NCBI RefSeq assembly: GCF_019649055.1
Contig: NW_026570227.1
Span: forward strand, 1 to 64,000
Direction: 5' to 3'
Length of the DNA: 64,000 bases
DNA from: Paramacrobiotus metropolitanus
Taxonomy: Eukaryota > Tardigrada > Eutardigrada > Parachela > Macrobiotidae
Of the stretch, positions 32,116 through 42,063 are shown in pieces; the stretch's first letter is position 1; each line of letters opens with the position of its first letter. The translations under genes and the position numbers were made by a program. Under the pieces are notes generated by a model that was not told where the DNA came from, searched no databases, and saw only the letters and a program-made list of their open reading frames with translations.

Positions 32116-32889
32116 AAACGGTGGGTAAAATACTGCCGAATATTTATATGATCATCGAAGGGTTTAGATTAGAGTAACTAAGTAATGAAGACAGCGCTTT
32201 CAATGTTACCATCAAACAACAACGCTTTGAGCGTTTCGTCAATGTACGCTTTATTTTCGTTTGACACACTCCATTGCTTAATAACTTTCTTATTTCTCAG
32301 AACTAGATCATTCGATTAAACAAAAAGACATCCTGGGGATGAGAATAGCACAGTGTACAGTATTGTACCTGCAACAAGAATTCCGCGGAAGTGCATGCAA
32401 GGTTTTTTGAAAATTCACGAAAAATACTAGCAGAATAGAAATGCGATATACATGAAATTCAGGCGAAGAAGGTGGGAAACTGATTCAATATTTCTACGGC
32501 AGAGACTTCAACAAGGATCCAGCGTCTTTTTATTGTGTGGTGCAGTATACTCTAGCACACTGATTTAACAGTACACACGACAAATTGAAATTTATAATTT
32601 TGTAAGTTTTAATTATCACACAATTACAGTCATGTTAACAAGGACATACCTAAGTAACCTAACTACAAATATTCGATTAACGATATTTTTCATCGCGCCG
32701 TCGGGGCAGGTAAGCCTGACTGCGGCATAAGCACTGTCGCCGTGCGTCGCGGGGATATACGGGCATCGCGGACACCTCAGCGTCACGATCGTGTCCGCGA
32801 CTGTCGCGCGATAAAAGTTGGGCACCGATTGAGCCAGTTCTATCATCCACCTTTTTCAAAGGGGTCGATCTTGACAGAACGCGGTAGAG

Positions 32890-34980
32890 GTGCACTTATG
32901 GCACAAATGGATGTCTGAAAGCCGCATTCCGATTGATCCCTGTGTGCCCACTGGAATGGAACCTGCTAGGTTACCAGCGGAACGGTTAGTTTTTTTGGCG
33001 TAATGCTACCTTTCAAGTGCAGAGCATCGCCGTGCGTGTTTGAGCAGTTTGCCAGCCCAGTTCACTGGATCGTGTCCAATGTTGCCGGCCTGGACAGCAT
33101 GCTCAGTATGTCGATGACTACCTTTTTCTGGGCAGACACGGAAGCAAAGAGTGGAGTACTTAATGGTCACCATGATTCATACGTGCGGTGAGCTCGGGGT
33201 CCCCTTGGCGCACGACAAGACTGAGGGGCCTGCGACTCAGCTGACGTTTCTGGGCATACACCTGGACTCAATTCGTCAAACCCTCAGTTTACCAGGCGAC
33301 AAGCGACGAAGCATTGAGGAAGCACGCTATGACTGGAGCAACCGTGACCTGTGCACGAAACAACCGCTTCAATGCCTAATCGGAATTCTTGTCTTCGCTT
33401 CCAAGTGTACCTCAGCAAGCCGGCTGTTTACGCGGCGGAAGATTGCTCCCCTAGCCGACAACCGCCGCCGAAGACCTATTGTAATTACCGCTGAAACGAA
33501 AAAAGATCTCGACGGGTGGAGAGAGTTCCTCCCGGCCAGGAACGGCACAACTATTTTTATCCGCCCGAATTGGACCTGAGCTGACGTACTAAGCACTTAA
33601 CCTGTATACAGACGCGTCTGGAACTCACGGACTCGGGGAATTTTATCAAGGGTCATGGTTCCATCTGCGCTGGCCACAGTGGATCCTCCAGCGAAAGCCG
33701 TGCATCGAGTATTTGGAACTGATTCCCACAGTTCTTAGCCTATTTGTATGTGGCTCGAGTCTGCGCGGGAAACGAGTCATCTTTCACTGTGAAAACGAAG
33801 GGGCCACGCTTGCCTTGGAAACCTGCGAACGACCAACGCCAGCGTGTTGGACCTTATGCGCAGCATACTAACGGTGGCCGCCTCCGCTAACATGACCTTT
33901 ACGCTCAAGTATATACGCGCCGTTAACAGCGAGATTGCTGATTCTCTGTCTCGTTTTCATGGTCACAGGTGCTCGCAGCCTCGCACCAACAGCGCTGGAA
34001 CATCCGGATCCATGCCCAGACATTTTCCCGCAACTGCTCCAAACATACAGCTGACAGCCAGCCTTGACCGGCTCCTAAGCGCTCACATCGCCAACTCCAC
34101 GAGAAAGACGCACGACGCGCCGAATTCAACCAGTTCGCAGCGTCCTGCAAGTCCAGATTGCCAACTTCCTTGCCGGCTTGCCAACTTCCATACCGTCACC
34201 GAATACGTCGCTCGGTTATTCTCCACCAAGAAATCGTTCCGCACTGTCGCTGTCTACCTCGCCGGCATACACAAGCGCCACCGCGAAGCGGACCTAAAAT
34301 CACCCATAGATCACGACCTCGTGGTGCGGGCACTGCAGGGCTACCGACGCCTTGCTGCCCCGCGCCCGTACACAAGCCAACCTGTGACCCTGCAGATACT
34401 GCGGTGCCTGAAACGCAGCCTTCGCCATATTGGAATATCTTCTTACGAACTGGCGATGCAGTGGGCAGTCTTTACCATGCTCAGGCATGCTGTATTTTGG
34501 TTTTCAACGTATTGGCGAAGTGCCCAGCCCACGAAATGACCGATGCGATGCTCAGCACACCCTGATTGCGGGAACCAAGTTATCGTGCGCCTTAAGGTCA
34601 CCAAAACCGACCGAACCGGGCTAGGCTGCTCCGTAGCGCTGGCGGCCACCTGCCGCTCGATCTGTCCCGTGCAGGCGTACCGGCAGCACCTTGCCCAGTC
34701 GCAGATCATCAAACCGCCTTAAAAGCCCTTTCTTTGTTCACCAAGACGGCCGATTCCTTATCCGCACACAAGACCCTGTAGCTGTCAACCACAACCACGG
34801 TGGATAGTCGGTATTGTTTGGGGCAGTCGGGCAAAGAAGGAATGTCGGAAACTCATGGTCGAGGTCCGCTTGCCCAGACCTCGATTTTGCACATGCCCCG
34901 ATGCGCCAACCTTTTCGCTCTCAGATACATGGCGTCCGTTTTCGCATTACCAACAAAGATGTAGTGTCAGCGGCTTACCG
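32890..34980 (+). mobile_element. DIRS-like (tyrosine-recombinase) retroelement remnant
   Basis: Reverse transcriptase with the catalytic QYVDDYLFLG box at 33107-33118, then LTFLGIHLD; RNase H with LYTDASGTHGLG (about 33604); and a C-terminal part (34050-34780) with the helical N-terminal domain of a DIRS tyrosine recombinase, including GFQRIGEV and a late HQDGRFLIRT-like stretch. The RT/RH/YR order and absence of a DDE integrase indicate DIRS or Ngaro type. Frame breaks near 33150, 33590, 33850 and 34480 show decay. The termini were not found. Confidence 0.7.
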
Positions 34981-35261
34981 AATTTAACTTAGTAATTCAT
35001 CCTTGTATGATATTATTATTAATATAAATAATATTATTATTATTATTAACATAAAATGTGTAAAATAAATGATACTTGTACAGAGAGTATGCTCGCATGG
35101 CTGCTTAGCAACGTCTACCCAAATTTCCCGTTCACCTACATATCCGTCCTGACCGGGGGCTTTCCCCGTAACATTATTGTCATCGTTTCCGACGTGTCGT
35201 TTCTCCTGCCGCGACATTATTTTCTCTAACCATGCCATGTTCGATTTCTTCTCACGTCTAT

Positions 35262-35268
35262 TATAAAA
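35262..35268 (+). promoter_or_regulatory. TATA box of a secreted-protein gene
   Basis: TATAAAA, 82 bases before the ATG at 35350, with a plausible start site in the intervening leader. Confidence 0.5.
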
Positions 35269-35349
35269 GCGCGCACACGATTTTCATAAGAATTCCCCAA
35301 GTGAAGTTATTATTTTCATAGCGTCCTTTAAGCAGTCTCTAACCGAACC

Positions 35350-35404
35350 ATGCTCGCGGTGCCAGTTACCGTGTTGCTGATCATCGTTGCTGGTCTGGTT
35401 AACA
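35350..35404 (+). CDS. Signal-peptide first exon, gene not completed
   Basis: MLAVPVTVLLIIVAGLVN is a clear secretion signal; the exon ends at a GTACGT donor at 35405. No following exon is recognised in the next 900 bases, which are AT-rich. The frame at 36293 could belong to it but has its own Met. Confidence 0.4.
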
Positions 35405-35609
35405 GTACGTACGTATCACAGTTCTTTCGCTTGATTGTATTAATTATGGTTGTTTGTATGTCTTGAATTCTCTTCGATAAGGGCGCTGACTAGTTACCCA
35501 TGCCGTTGTTGTGGTGTTGAAAGCCGTTTGACTTCGATTTTGCGTGTGTGTGTGTGTTTTTTAAAAGGGTCAAGTTGTCAGTGAATTTTTTGCTGACCAC
35601 TGTTTCTAT

Positions 35610-35750
35610 AGTCTATGACTCAAAGCTATCTTATATTTATATTTAAGCTATCTTATATCTTATATAGCTATCTTATATTTTTTTTTATATATATAGCTAT
35701 CTTATATTTTTTATTTTTATATTATTTTGTATCGGAAATTGTACCATTCT
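35610..35750. repeat. AGCTATCTTATAT simple repeat
   Basis: AAGCTATCTTATAT or close forms occur four times, separated by T/A runs. Confidence 0.7.
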
Positions 35751-36292
35751 TTATTATTAAATATTTTGGCAATATAAAAAAATATTAAACCAATTTCTTA
35801 ACAAAAATTACAAAACGCAGATAAATTCTTGTGGTAAATATTGTAATTATACTGTTGTGTTAGGCATTTATTACCGTGCTTTTTCAGCCTTTCATTGAAA
35901 CACCGTCAACATCACTTGAAACTCGGTACTGCATAAGTAATGGGTTGCATTTGTCAATAAATACAACGCCATAAAAATTTGGTAACTCTGTTTTGTTATA
36001 TGTACCGTAAATACCGTAAATTCCGAGTTAAACGCCCTGGCTTTTTTTTCGAGAGCTTTGGGAGGGGGACATCGTAATTTTGAAGAGGACATCGAAAACC
36101 TTTACATAGATGTTAATTTGTCGTCAATTTGTCCCTATTGCCCATGTTTGGTACTCGGCACGTGTTAATTGATGCCGCTGTTGTTTTGAAGGAGATGGTT
36201 AGAAATTCGTATTAGAAGCGAAAGCCATGCCAATAATCAAAGATTCTTGTAAAATATCTGCATGCAATTAGAAATTCGCGTATAGTATAAAC

Positions 36293-36835
36293 ATGGAAAA
36301 TGAATTTTGTCCAACAGGTCAGGACGGCACCAGTCCGGCCTCGGCCGATCCTAAGCCGACAACGAGCGGTCTAAGCGGTGACGCCAGCAACAGCCCAACG
36401 CCCGGCACCTCCCCCTACCCCGATGTTGCCGATAACGCTACCGGCCAGCCGAATTCCGCCAAGCCAAATCGGGAACTTGGTTCACTGGGCGCCGACGTCT
36501 TCCTACCATCCCGAAAAACGCTTCCGCCCGACAATACCCCTCAAGGCCAAGGGAACGGTTCGTTCCGTACAGCGGGAGGCCAGCCGAACTACACCCGCGT
36601 GCCGCTGCATCAGGCCCAGATCCCAGCGTCAGTCCCGCTAAAACAATCCCGCCTCACCTACCGGCAGCAGTGGCAGGTCGCGGGTAACCACACCCTAATG
36701 GAAAGATACCAATTCCGCTATAAAAAGATAAAGGTCACACATCACAAACTTGCGTCAACGGATATGCATCAAAATCCAGCGAGCACACGTGGCTTTTACA
36801 ATGGGAACAGCACCTCCGGCGGCGAATTTAAATGA
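36293..36835 (+). CDS. Hypothetical Pro/Ser/Thr-rich protein
   Basis: An intact 180-codon frame. Residues 1-110 are disordered and rich in Pro, Ser, Thr, Gly and Asn; residues 115-160 are basic and Gln/Tyr-rich (YRQQWQVAGN, ERYQFRYKKIKVTHHK). No signal peptide, no recognised family. GC content is above its AT-rich surroundings, which supports coding. Confidence 0.35.
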   Translation: MENEFCPTGQDGTSPASADPKPTTSGLSGDASNSPTPGTSPYPDVADNATGQPNSAKPNRELGSLGADVFLPSRKTLPPDNTPQGQGNGSFRTAGGQPNYTRVPLHQAQIPASVPLKQSRLTYRQQWQVAGNHTLMERYQFRYKKIKVTHHKLASTDMHQNPASTRGFYNGNSTSGGEFK

Positions 36836-37561
36836 AAGTATTTCTGTTTTTCGCCCGCCTTTGTTTATAGATACCGCTGTGCAAATCGCTGTCTTTCCTC
36901 TTCCGGATGTTTGAGAAACCTCGTAAAATTTGTTATCGGAATTTAGATGACAATTCAAACTGACGGCAACTTCAAGTACAGATCCTTATCGCAAAACCAT
37001 GCATAATGGTTTTCGAAATAATTACAGTATTCACTGTTTAAGCCACGTATTGCCATCCTCTTGTTGGCGTGGTAGTAACAAGCAATAACAGTGGTATCAC
37101 GTCTGTCGGCTTCCGCTTCGTTTGGAAATATGTGATTGGGTATCAGTAGCCAGGTAAGTCGTAATTCTGAGATATGTCAGTGCTTTATTTACACGGACTT
37201 TCAAATTTTAAGGCAGAGGTTAATACCGAGTTACCGGCAAGCGCTTTTAAAAATACTGTGGTCATATCGCTAATACGCAATCTGTTGCAACAGTGCGATT
37301 ACGATGAAGCATATCTGAAAGCTACTTTATTCTGACATTGTTATCTGTGTGGCTGACTTTGTGGTTGTCAGATGAGCATTGACTGCCTCAATCGGGTCAA
37401 TAAAAGCACAAAACTAACAGAATCTGAAACGCGTTTCAGACTGCAACTGTTTTATAAGCCTTCTGCAGTACTGTCAGACCGAAAGGTTAGCTACATTGCC
37501 AAGACTCCCTAGTATTTCCTTACAATTGTTAGAGGTGAAAAGCTTACGCTGGTCTTCAAAC

Positions 37562-38373
37562 ATGGGGAATATCATCCGTCGTCGTATGGGCACCGATGAG
37601 TACGACATGTCCGGTCAGTCTGCTAACGATCGATTAGTCGTACTGTTGCTCGGCGAAATTGGATCTGGAAAGTCGACCTTGATTAACTACATAACGAGCT
37701 ATGTCAAAGGGGGCTCTGCGACGTCCCCACGCATTGCCATACCCACTGAATTCTACGAGGCTACCGAAGCCTGCGCGAACAGCGAATACGGCATCGGCGA
37801 TCGTATACAAAGCAGAACAACGAAGTGGTAGGTGTGTGTATGTGCAAAGAAATAATTTTGCCGGCGATATTAATTTCGGCAACTACAGCATACTGCTCCA
37901 TGAGTACGAAAAAAGGCGTACAACCTGAATAATAAAGGTGCCGCGCCCTTTTCAGCAATAGTTATGATTTCGAGGTGGACGGACTGCACTTCCGCTTCAT
38001 CGACAGCCCTGGGCTGAGTAACACAAATGGCAAGGAAGAAGACGCTGCTCATGTGCGGGAGATTACGCAGACCGCGGAGAATGCCGGCGTCGTATCGGTC
38101 ATTGTCGTCGTTCTTAACGGGACCATAACCAGGAACACGGACAATGTGCGTAGTGCTTTGATCCGGCTTGGTGGATCATGACCAGACGTTAACGCAGCCG
38201 AAAATGTGATTGTGGTTTTTACCCACTGCACGAGTACATCCTTCAATTATAACCTGGATACCCTGCATCCCTGGATACCGAGAGCAGAGAACTTCTTTTT
38301 CGTGAATAATACCGTGTTAAGTCAAGATCCACAGAGATGGCGCCAAGCGCCGTACACACAGCAAGGTACTTAA
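37562..38373 (+). pseudogene. GIMAP/AIG1-like GTPase, in-frame TGA, cut by a TTAA insertion
   Basis: Start chosen at 37562 because it gives MGNIIRRR, a likely N-myristoylation and basic membrane anchor. Exon 1 (to 37827) has the P-loop LLLGEIGSGKSTL near residue 30. An intron (37828-37955, GTAGGT/CAG) joins in phase to exon 2, with G3 FIDSPGL and a helix-strand GVVSVIVVVLNG. A TGA stands in frame at 38179-38181; behind it the same frame continues with NVIVVFTHCTS (G4 region) to TAA at 38371. That TAA is part of the TTAA where a transposable element is inserted, so the native 3' end is lost. GIMAPs are membrane-bound GTPase scaffolds linked to immunity. Confidence 0.6.
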
Positions 38374-39383
38374 GGTTACCCCTATTTTGGCTTTTCTCAA
38401 AAAGGCCAGTTTCTCAAAACTTGCAATCCCACCAACTGAAGTGTGCTCTATCTGGTGGGGAAAAGTGTGTAGAAATATAGTAACTGGGAGGCGAGATATG
38501 AATTTTTAAAGTATTCGACCCAGAGGAGCCAGTACTGTAATTAATGTCCTGCCCGGCTTACCATTTTGCATGCCTCCGTATATGCAAGCGATTAGATTTG
38601 GACATGCAGTCAAATGAATGGGGAGCACCTGTTTGCGATTGGTATCTTTTGTTTTACTGGATCATAAAACCGTAGCAAAATGGATGCAAACTCTGAAACA
38701 ACTAGCCGAATAAAGCAATAGCAAAGTACGGCTGGGTTTCAAAAGACTTTGATCACACATGAGTGTAGCTGGGCAGCGCACAATCGGCTGTCTAGTTGGT
38801 CTTTCGGGCTATTCCTGCGTGGTATGTGTGGTGAACTGAGACTGCCAACATCTTCAAATGAGATTTATCCCTGCATGAACTTTCGAATCCTACAGCTAAA
38901 AATGCGGTTAATAGGCTTTGAAAATTAACTAGTCACTAACGGAATAGAGTAGAATTTTGATATTTTGACAGTGGATGTACAGATATCGTAAAAGTCTAAC
39001 TGCGAGGGCGATTTTGAAAAAAGTTTATTTTGCTCGAGTTATTGTCGAATCAAACAACCGACGAAGTGTTTTTTGCAAGTTGCAACTTTAAAATGGACTT
39101 TTTTCAAAAAAGCTCTCGCAAGGTGCAGGAGAATCGCGTTTTATATTTTACAGGCCGGTAACCAAAAATTTCAGTTCAATCTACTCAGACTAGTTAATTT
39201 TTAAGCGGAATTACCAAATGCTGAATTTTAAAGTTTACTATTGAACCTATGACACTGGTTACAGGGGTTGAATTTTTCATGATTTTAACTAAGAAACACT
39301 TTAGAATGGTCAAGACTGAGTTTTGAGTCGATATCGCAGGATCTCCACATTCGCGAACGGTAAAAGCCAAAATAGGGGTAACC
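38374..39383. mobile_element. 1-kb non-autonomous TTAA (piggyBac-like) element
   Basis: Ends are perfect 22-bp inverted repeats starting GGTTACCCCTATTTTGGC, flanked by TTAA at 38370-38373 and 39384-39387. No transposase frame inside. Confidence 0.85.
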
Positions 39384-39387
39384 TTAA

Positions 39388-39680
39388 GGGAAATGTGCCG
39401 GTAAATGGTGTTAAATTCGTGTGCAAGCCCAACAACTATCGCGCACTCCCAAACAGCTTTTGTGTTGTTTTACGGCATTTCTGTAGCCGAAGATTTTTGT
39501 GTACCTACATTGGCGTGAAAAACGATAGTACGCGCACATACGGTGAGGTTTTTAATCGATGGGTTGAAAAAATTTCAAAAAAAAAAATTTAAAGACAAAA
39601 AGGTGTACCAAAAGTCTTATTGTGGGTCGATTTGCCTTCAAACTGCAAAAAAATGCACGTTATAATAATCTCTTGCGAAG
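39388..39680. mobile_element. Palindromic TTAA family, copy 3 (half)
   Basis: Starts directly after the same TTAA that ends the previous element, with GGGAAATGTGCCGGTAAATG resembling the end of copies 1 and 2, and continues with CGCGCACTCCCAAACA and the later AAAGTCTTATTGTGGG box seen in copy 1. Right end not found. Confidence 0.6.
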
Positions 39681-39775
39681 GCATCTCAACTATAGCAGGA
39701 CATGTTACCATTTCATTTTTTTTAAATTTGTTCTTTGTATTGCTTTCTGATGCATTACGTCCGTTTTTTCCAGGT

Positions 39776-40147
39776 ATGGAGGAAGAATGGGAACAATCCA
39801 TGTGCGCAATAGGCAAACTGCTTGACAGAATTGGTCTGCTCCAGACAAAACGAGTGTCGATGAGCGACGACGAGGAAGAGGAGCAGGAAAAGGAGGAGGG
39901 AGAAAATGAAGAGAACGAAGACGACGGCCAAGACGAAGCCGGAGAAGAAGAAGCCGATTACGAAGACGAACACCAGAACAATTACCAAAATGAATGCCAA
40001 AATGAATACCAAGACGAAGGCCAAGACCACGAAGAAGGCTTCGACGAAGAGCAAGTGGAAGCTTTTTGCGAACTTGTACATTCGTGTTTGTCACAGTTGT
40101 GTAATTTGTTTTGCCTCTTGAATTCAAACCAATCTAATGAAGAGTAG
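39776..40147 (+). CDS. Glu/Asp-rich protein
   Basis: An open frame directly behind a TTTTTCCAG acceptor-like sequence. It starts MEEEWEQSMCAIGKLLDRIG, has a 60-residue acidic tract with Asn/Gln and Tyr, and ends with a Cys-rich helix (ELVHSCLSQLCNLFCLL). The open frame extends upstream to 39620 without homology. Low-complexity acidic proteins are often open by composition, so the call is tentative. Confidence 0.35.
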   Translation: MEEEWEQSMCAIGKLLDRIGLLQTKRVSMSDDEEEEQEKEEGENEENEDDGQDEAGEEEADYEDEHQNNYQNECQNEYQDEGQDHEEGFDEEQVEAFCELVHSCLSQLCNLFCLLNSNQSNEE

Positions 40148-40189
40148 AGCCATTGATCGCAAGGCAGCACATAAAGAGCTTTAAAAAAA

Positions 40190-40645
40190 TTTCGATACTA
40201 GTAATTATGTAAATGTAGTGGCACACAACTGCATTGCGTGCGGCGCTCAAGTAGAAACTAACGGACATCACGGGTTATCCTGCAATACGTCTACCATGGG
40301 ACGATGGGCGGGCACAAAGAAATGAACAGTATTGCTAAGAATTGTTGCGAAAGCGCCGGTTTTTCTTGTCAGCTAGAACCGACCGGCTTATCGAGCACAG
40401 GCGGAAAAAGGCCAGACGGGCTGACGCTGATTCCTGTCCGCCAAGGAAAGCCGCTGGTGTGGGATGTAACCAGTTGGTGCACGGTCGCAGACTCGCATGT
40501 TACCGGCAGTTCGAGGAAATCTGGACACGTGGCGCAGATTGCAGAAAATTCTAAACAGCGGACATATTCGTTTTTGGGAACGCGGGCTTCTATTACATCA
40601 TTACTCGACAGCCGCAAAAGTCCACGTTGCTGCAGGAAAAGTTGA
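40190..40645 (+). pseudogene. Restriction-like endonuclease remnant of a non-LTR element
   Basis: A zinc-binding cluster CIACGAQVETNGHHGLSC in one frame is followed, after a frame change near 40300, by GKRPDGLTLIPVRQG and VWDVTSW. A Cys/Cys/His/Cys cluster followed by Arg-Pro-Asp and a later Asp is the layout of the restriction-like endonuclease found at the end of R2/R4-type and some other retroelement proteins. No reverse transcriptase lies upstream, so this is a 3' fragment. Confidence 0.45.
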
Positions 40646-40649
40646 CATT

Positions 40650-42060
40650 ATACTGTAATTACGAATAACTTGTACTGCACTGCATTACACAGTATGTGAT
40701 AGTATGCAAACGTTTGGCTGGCCACGCCCCTTTGACGATGGCAGATAAGAAATTTTTTTAGCATGCTACAATAGTACACTACCATTGTACAAAATATGAG
40801 AATTTTTTGAATTTGGAGGGGGAAAATGTGCCCTGGTCAGTTGGTTTTACATAAATCGGATTCAAATGCCAGCATTTAACTGCGTCTGCGTGAGAGGAAC
40901 GTCGACATGCCTTGCCTCATCATTCAGCGGTTGAACAACTGCCTTTGTTCAGAACTGCATTTTTATTTAATCACAATCGATAAACTGTACATGCAAACGG
41001 AAAACACTGTACAGCTGTAGCAAACCAATCTTGTTCAGATCGTTCCCACGCCCAGTCACGTCATCGAGCGGCGACGAGCGAGGCTTTGATGCTCATATCC
41101 AGGTTCCCCTTTCCCACGTGTAAGCGTGCTTACCGGTAGAATCCGTCTGTCCAATCTGTGCGCGTCCCGCGTGCTTATCTCCTGAATCTGCGTTGATAAA
41201 GGAGTGAGCCAGCGCAAAGCGGCGCGGTGTCTTCCTGACAAAGAAACCGCCAATAAGCTGACGCTGACTCACAGAGGATCCGTGTCCACAGTGACGGCGC
41301 CGGCTTAGGCGTAAGCCAATCTGCTGTCTCGGCCACGCCTGTTCCCTCGTCAGGTTCGCACGCTGGTCGTCTTCCACAGACACCGTTCGCCGGCTTTGTG
41401 CTGCATGTGTATTGGACAGTCTTTCGTCTACGTGGTTGGTTTTCGTTACTGATTTAATTTCGGTTTAAACTTCGACGCAGAACTTAGAAGAGGAAGTGCA
41501 GCTAGATCTCTAATCGTTGTTCATTTTTTTCAATAATATTACCGCCTGTCAAGCATTTGGCGCGTGGTGAGATGTTGCATTTGTTTTCTTGAAGGAGCTT
41601 GATATTAGGTACGTACGTAAAGCTGTTTGTCAAAGCCTGATTTGCCGATACTTCCCAGTCTTCGTGGAGCTTTTGATTTTCGAGAGTATTACAGCAGTTT
41701 TCCCGCAGTGTTTGTGGGAACGTCCACTTCGAGTAATTTGCAGCGTTGACTCCGCAAAACAGTGTTTGATCAGCCACACTAACATTCTGCTAGTTTAAAA
41801 TAGTTTATCGTAGTTTATCGTGTTTTTGTTTAGTTTAAAATAGTTTATCGCAGTCGAAAGCTCGGTCGTCTACTTGGATGACGTTTCTTTAACTTCGTTC
41901 GGTTTCATAGAATTCTAGAGCAACTGAGTTTTCGTCGGTTTCTTAGATTTCCGTAAGTTTCCAAGAAATCTTATTGTTGTACAAGCGTTAAATAGTAAGG
42001 AGCATTGTCAAAAGCATGCAACATATAGCACTAATGGTTTGACTGGTTGTTTAGAACCTG
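40650..42060. other. Intergenic stretch before the kelch gene
   Basis: No supported gene. AGTTTAAAATAGTTTATCG occurs twice (41792 and 41832). The GC-richer part 41050-41400 has open frames on both strands without recognisable content. Confidence 0.45.
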
Positions 42061-42063
42061 ATC

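Noticed and set aside
39705-40127. Long minus-strand frames opposite the acidic protein
   Set aside because: Mirror of a Glu/Asp-codon tract; gives Leu/Phe/Arg-rich nonsense.
41056-41400. Open minus-strand frames in GC-richer patch
   Set aside because: No recognisable content, no splice or promoter support.
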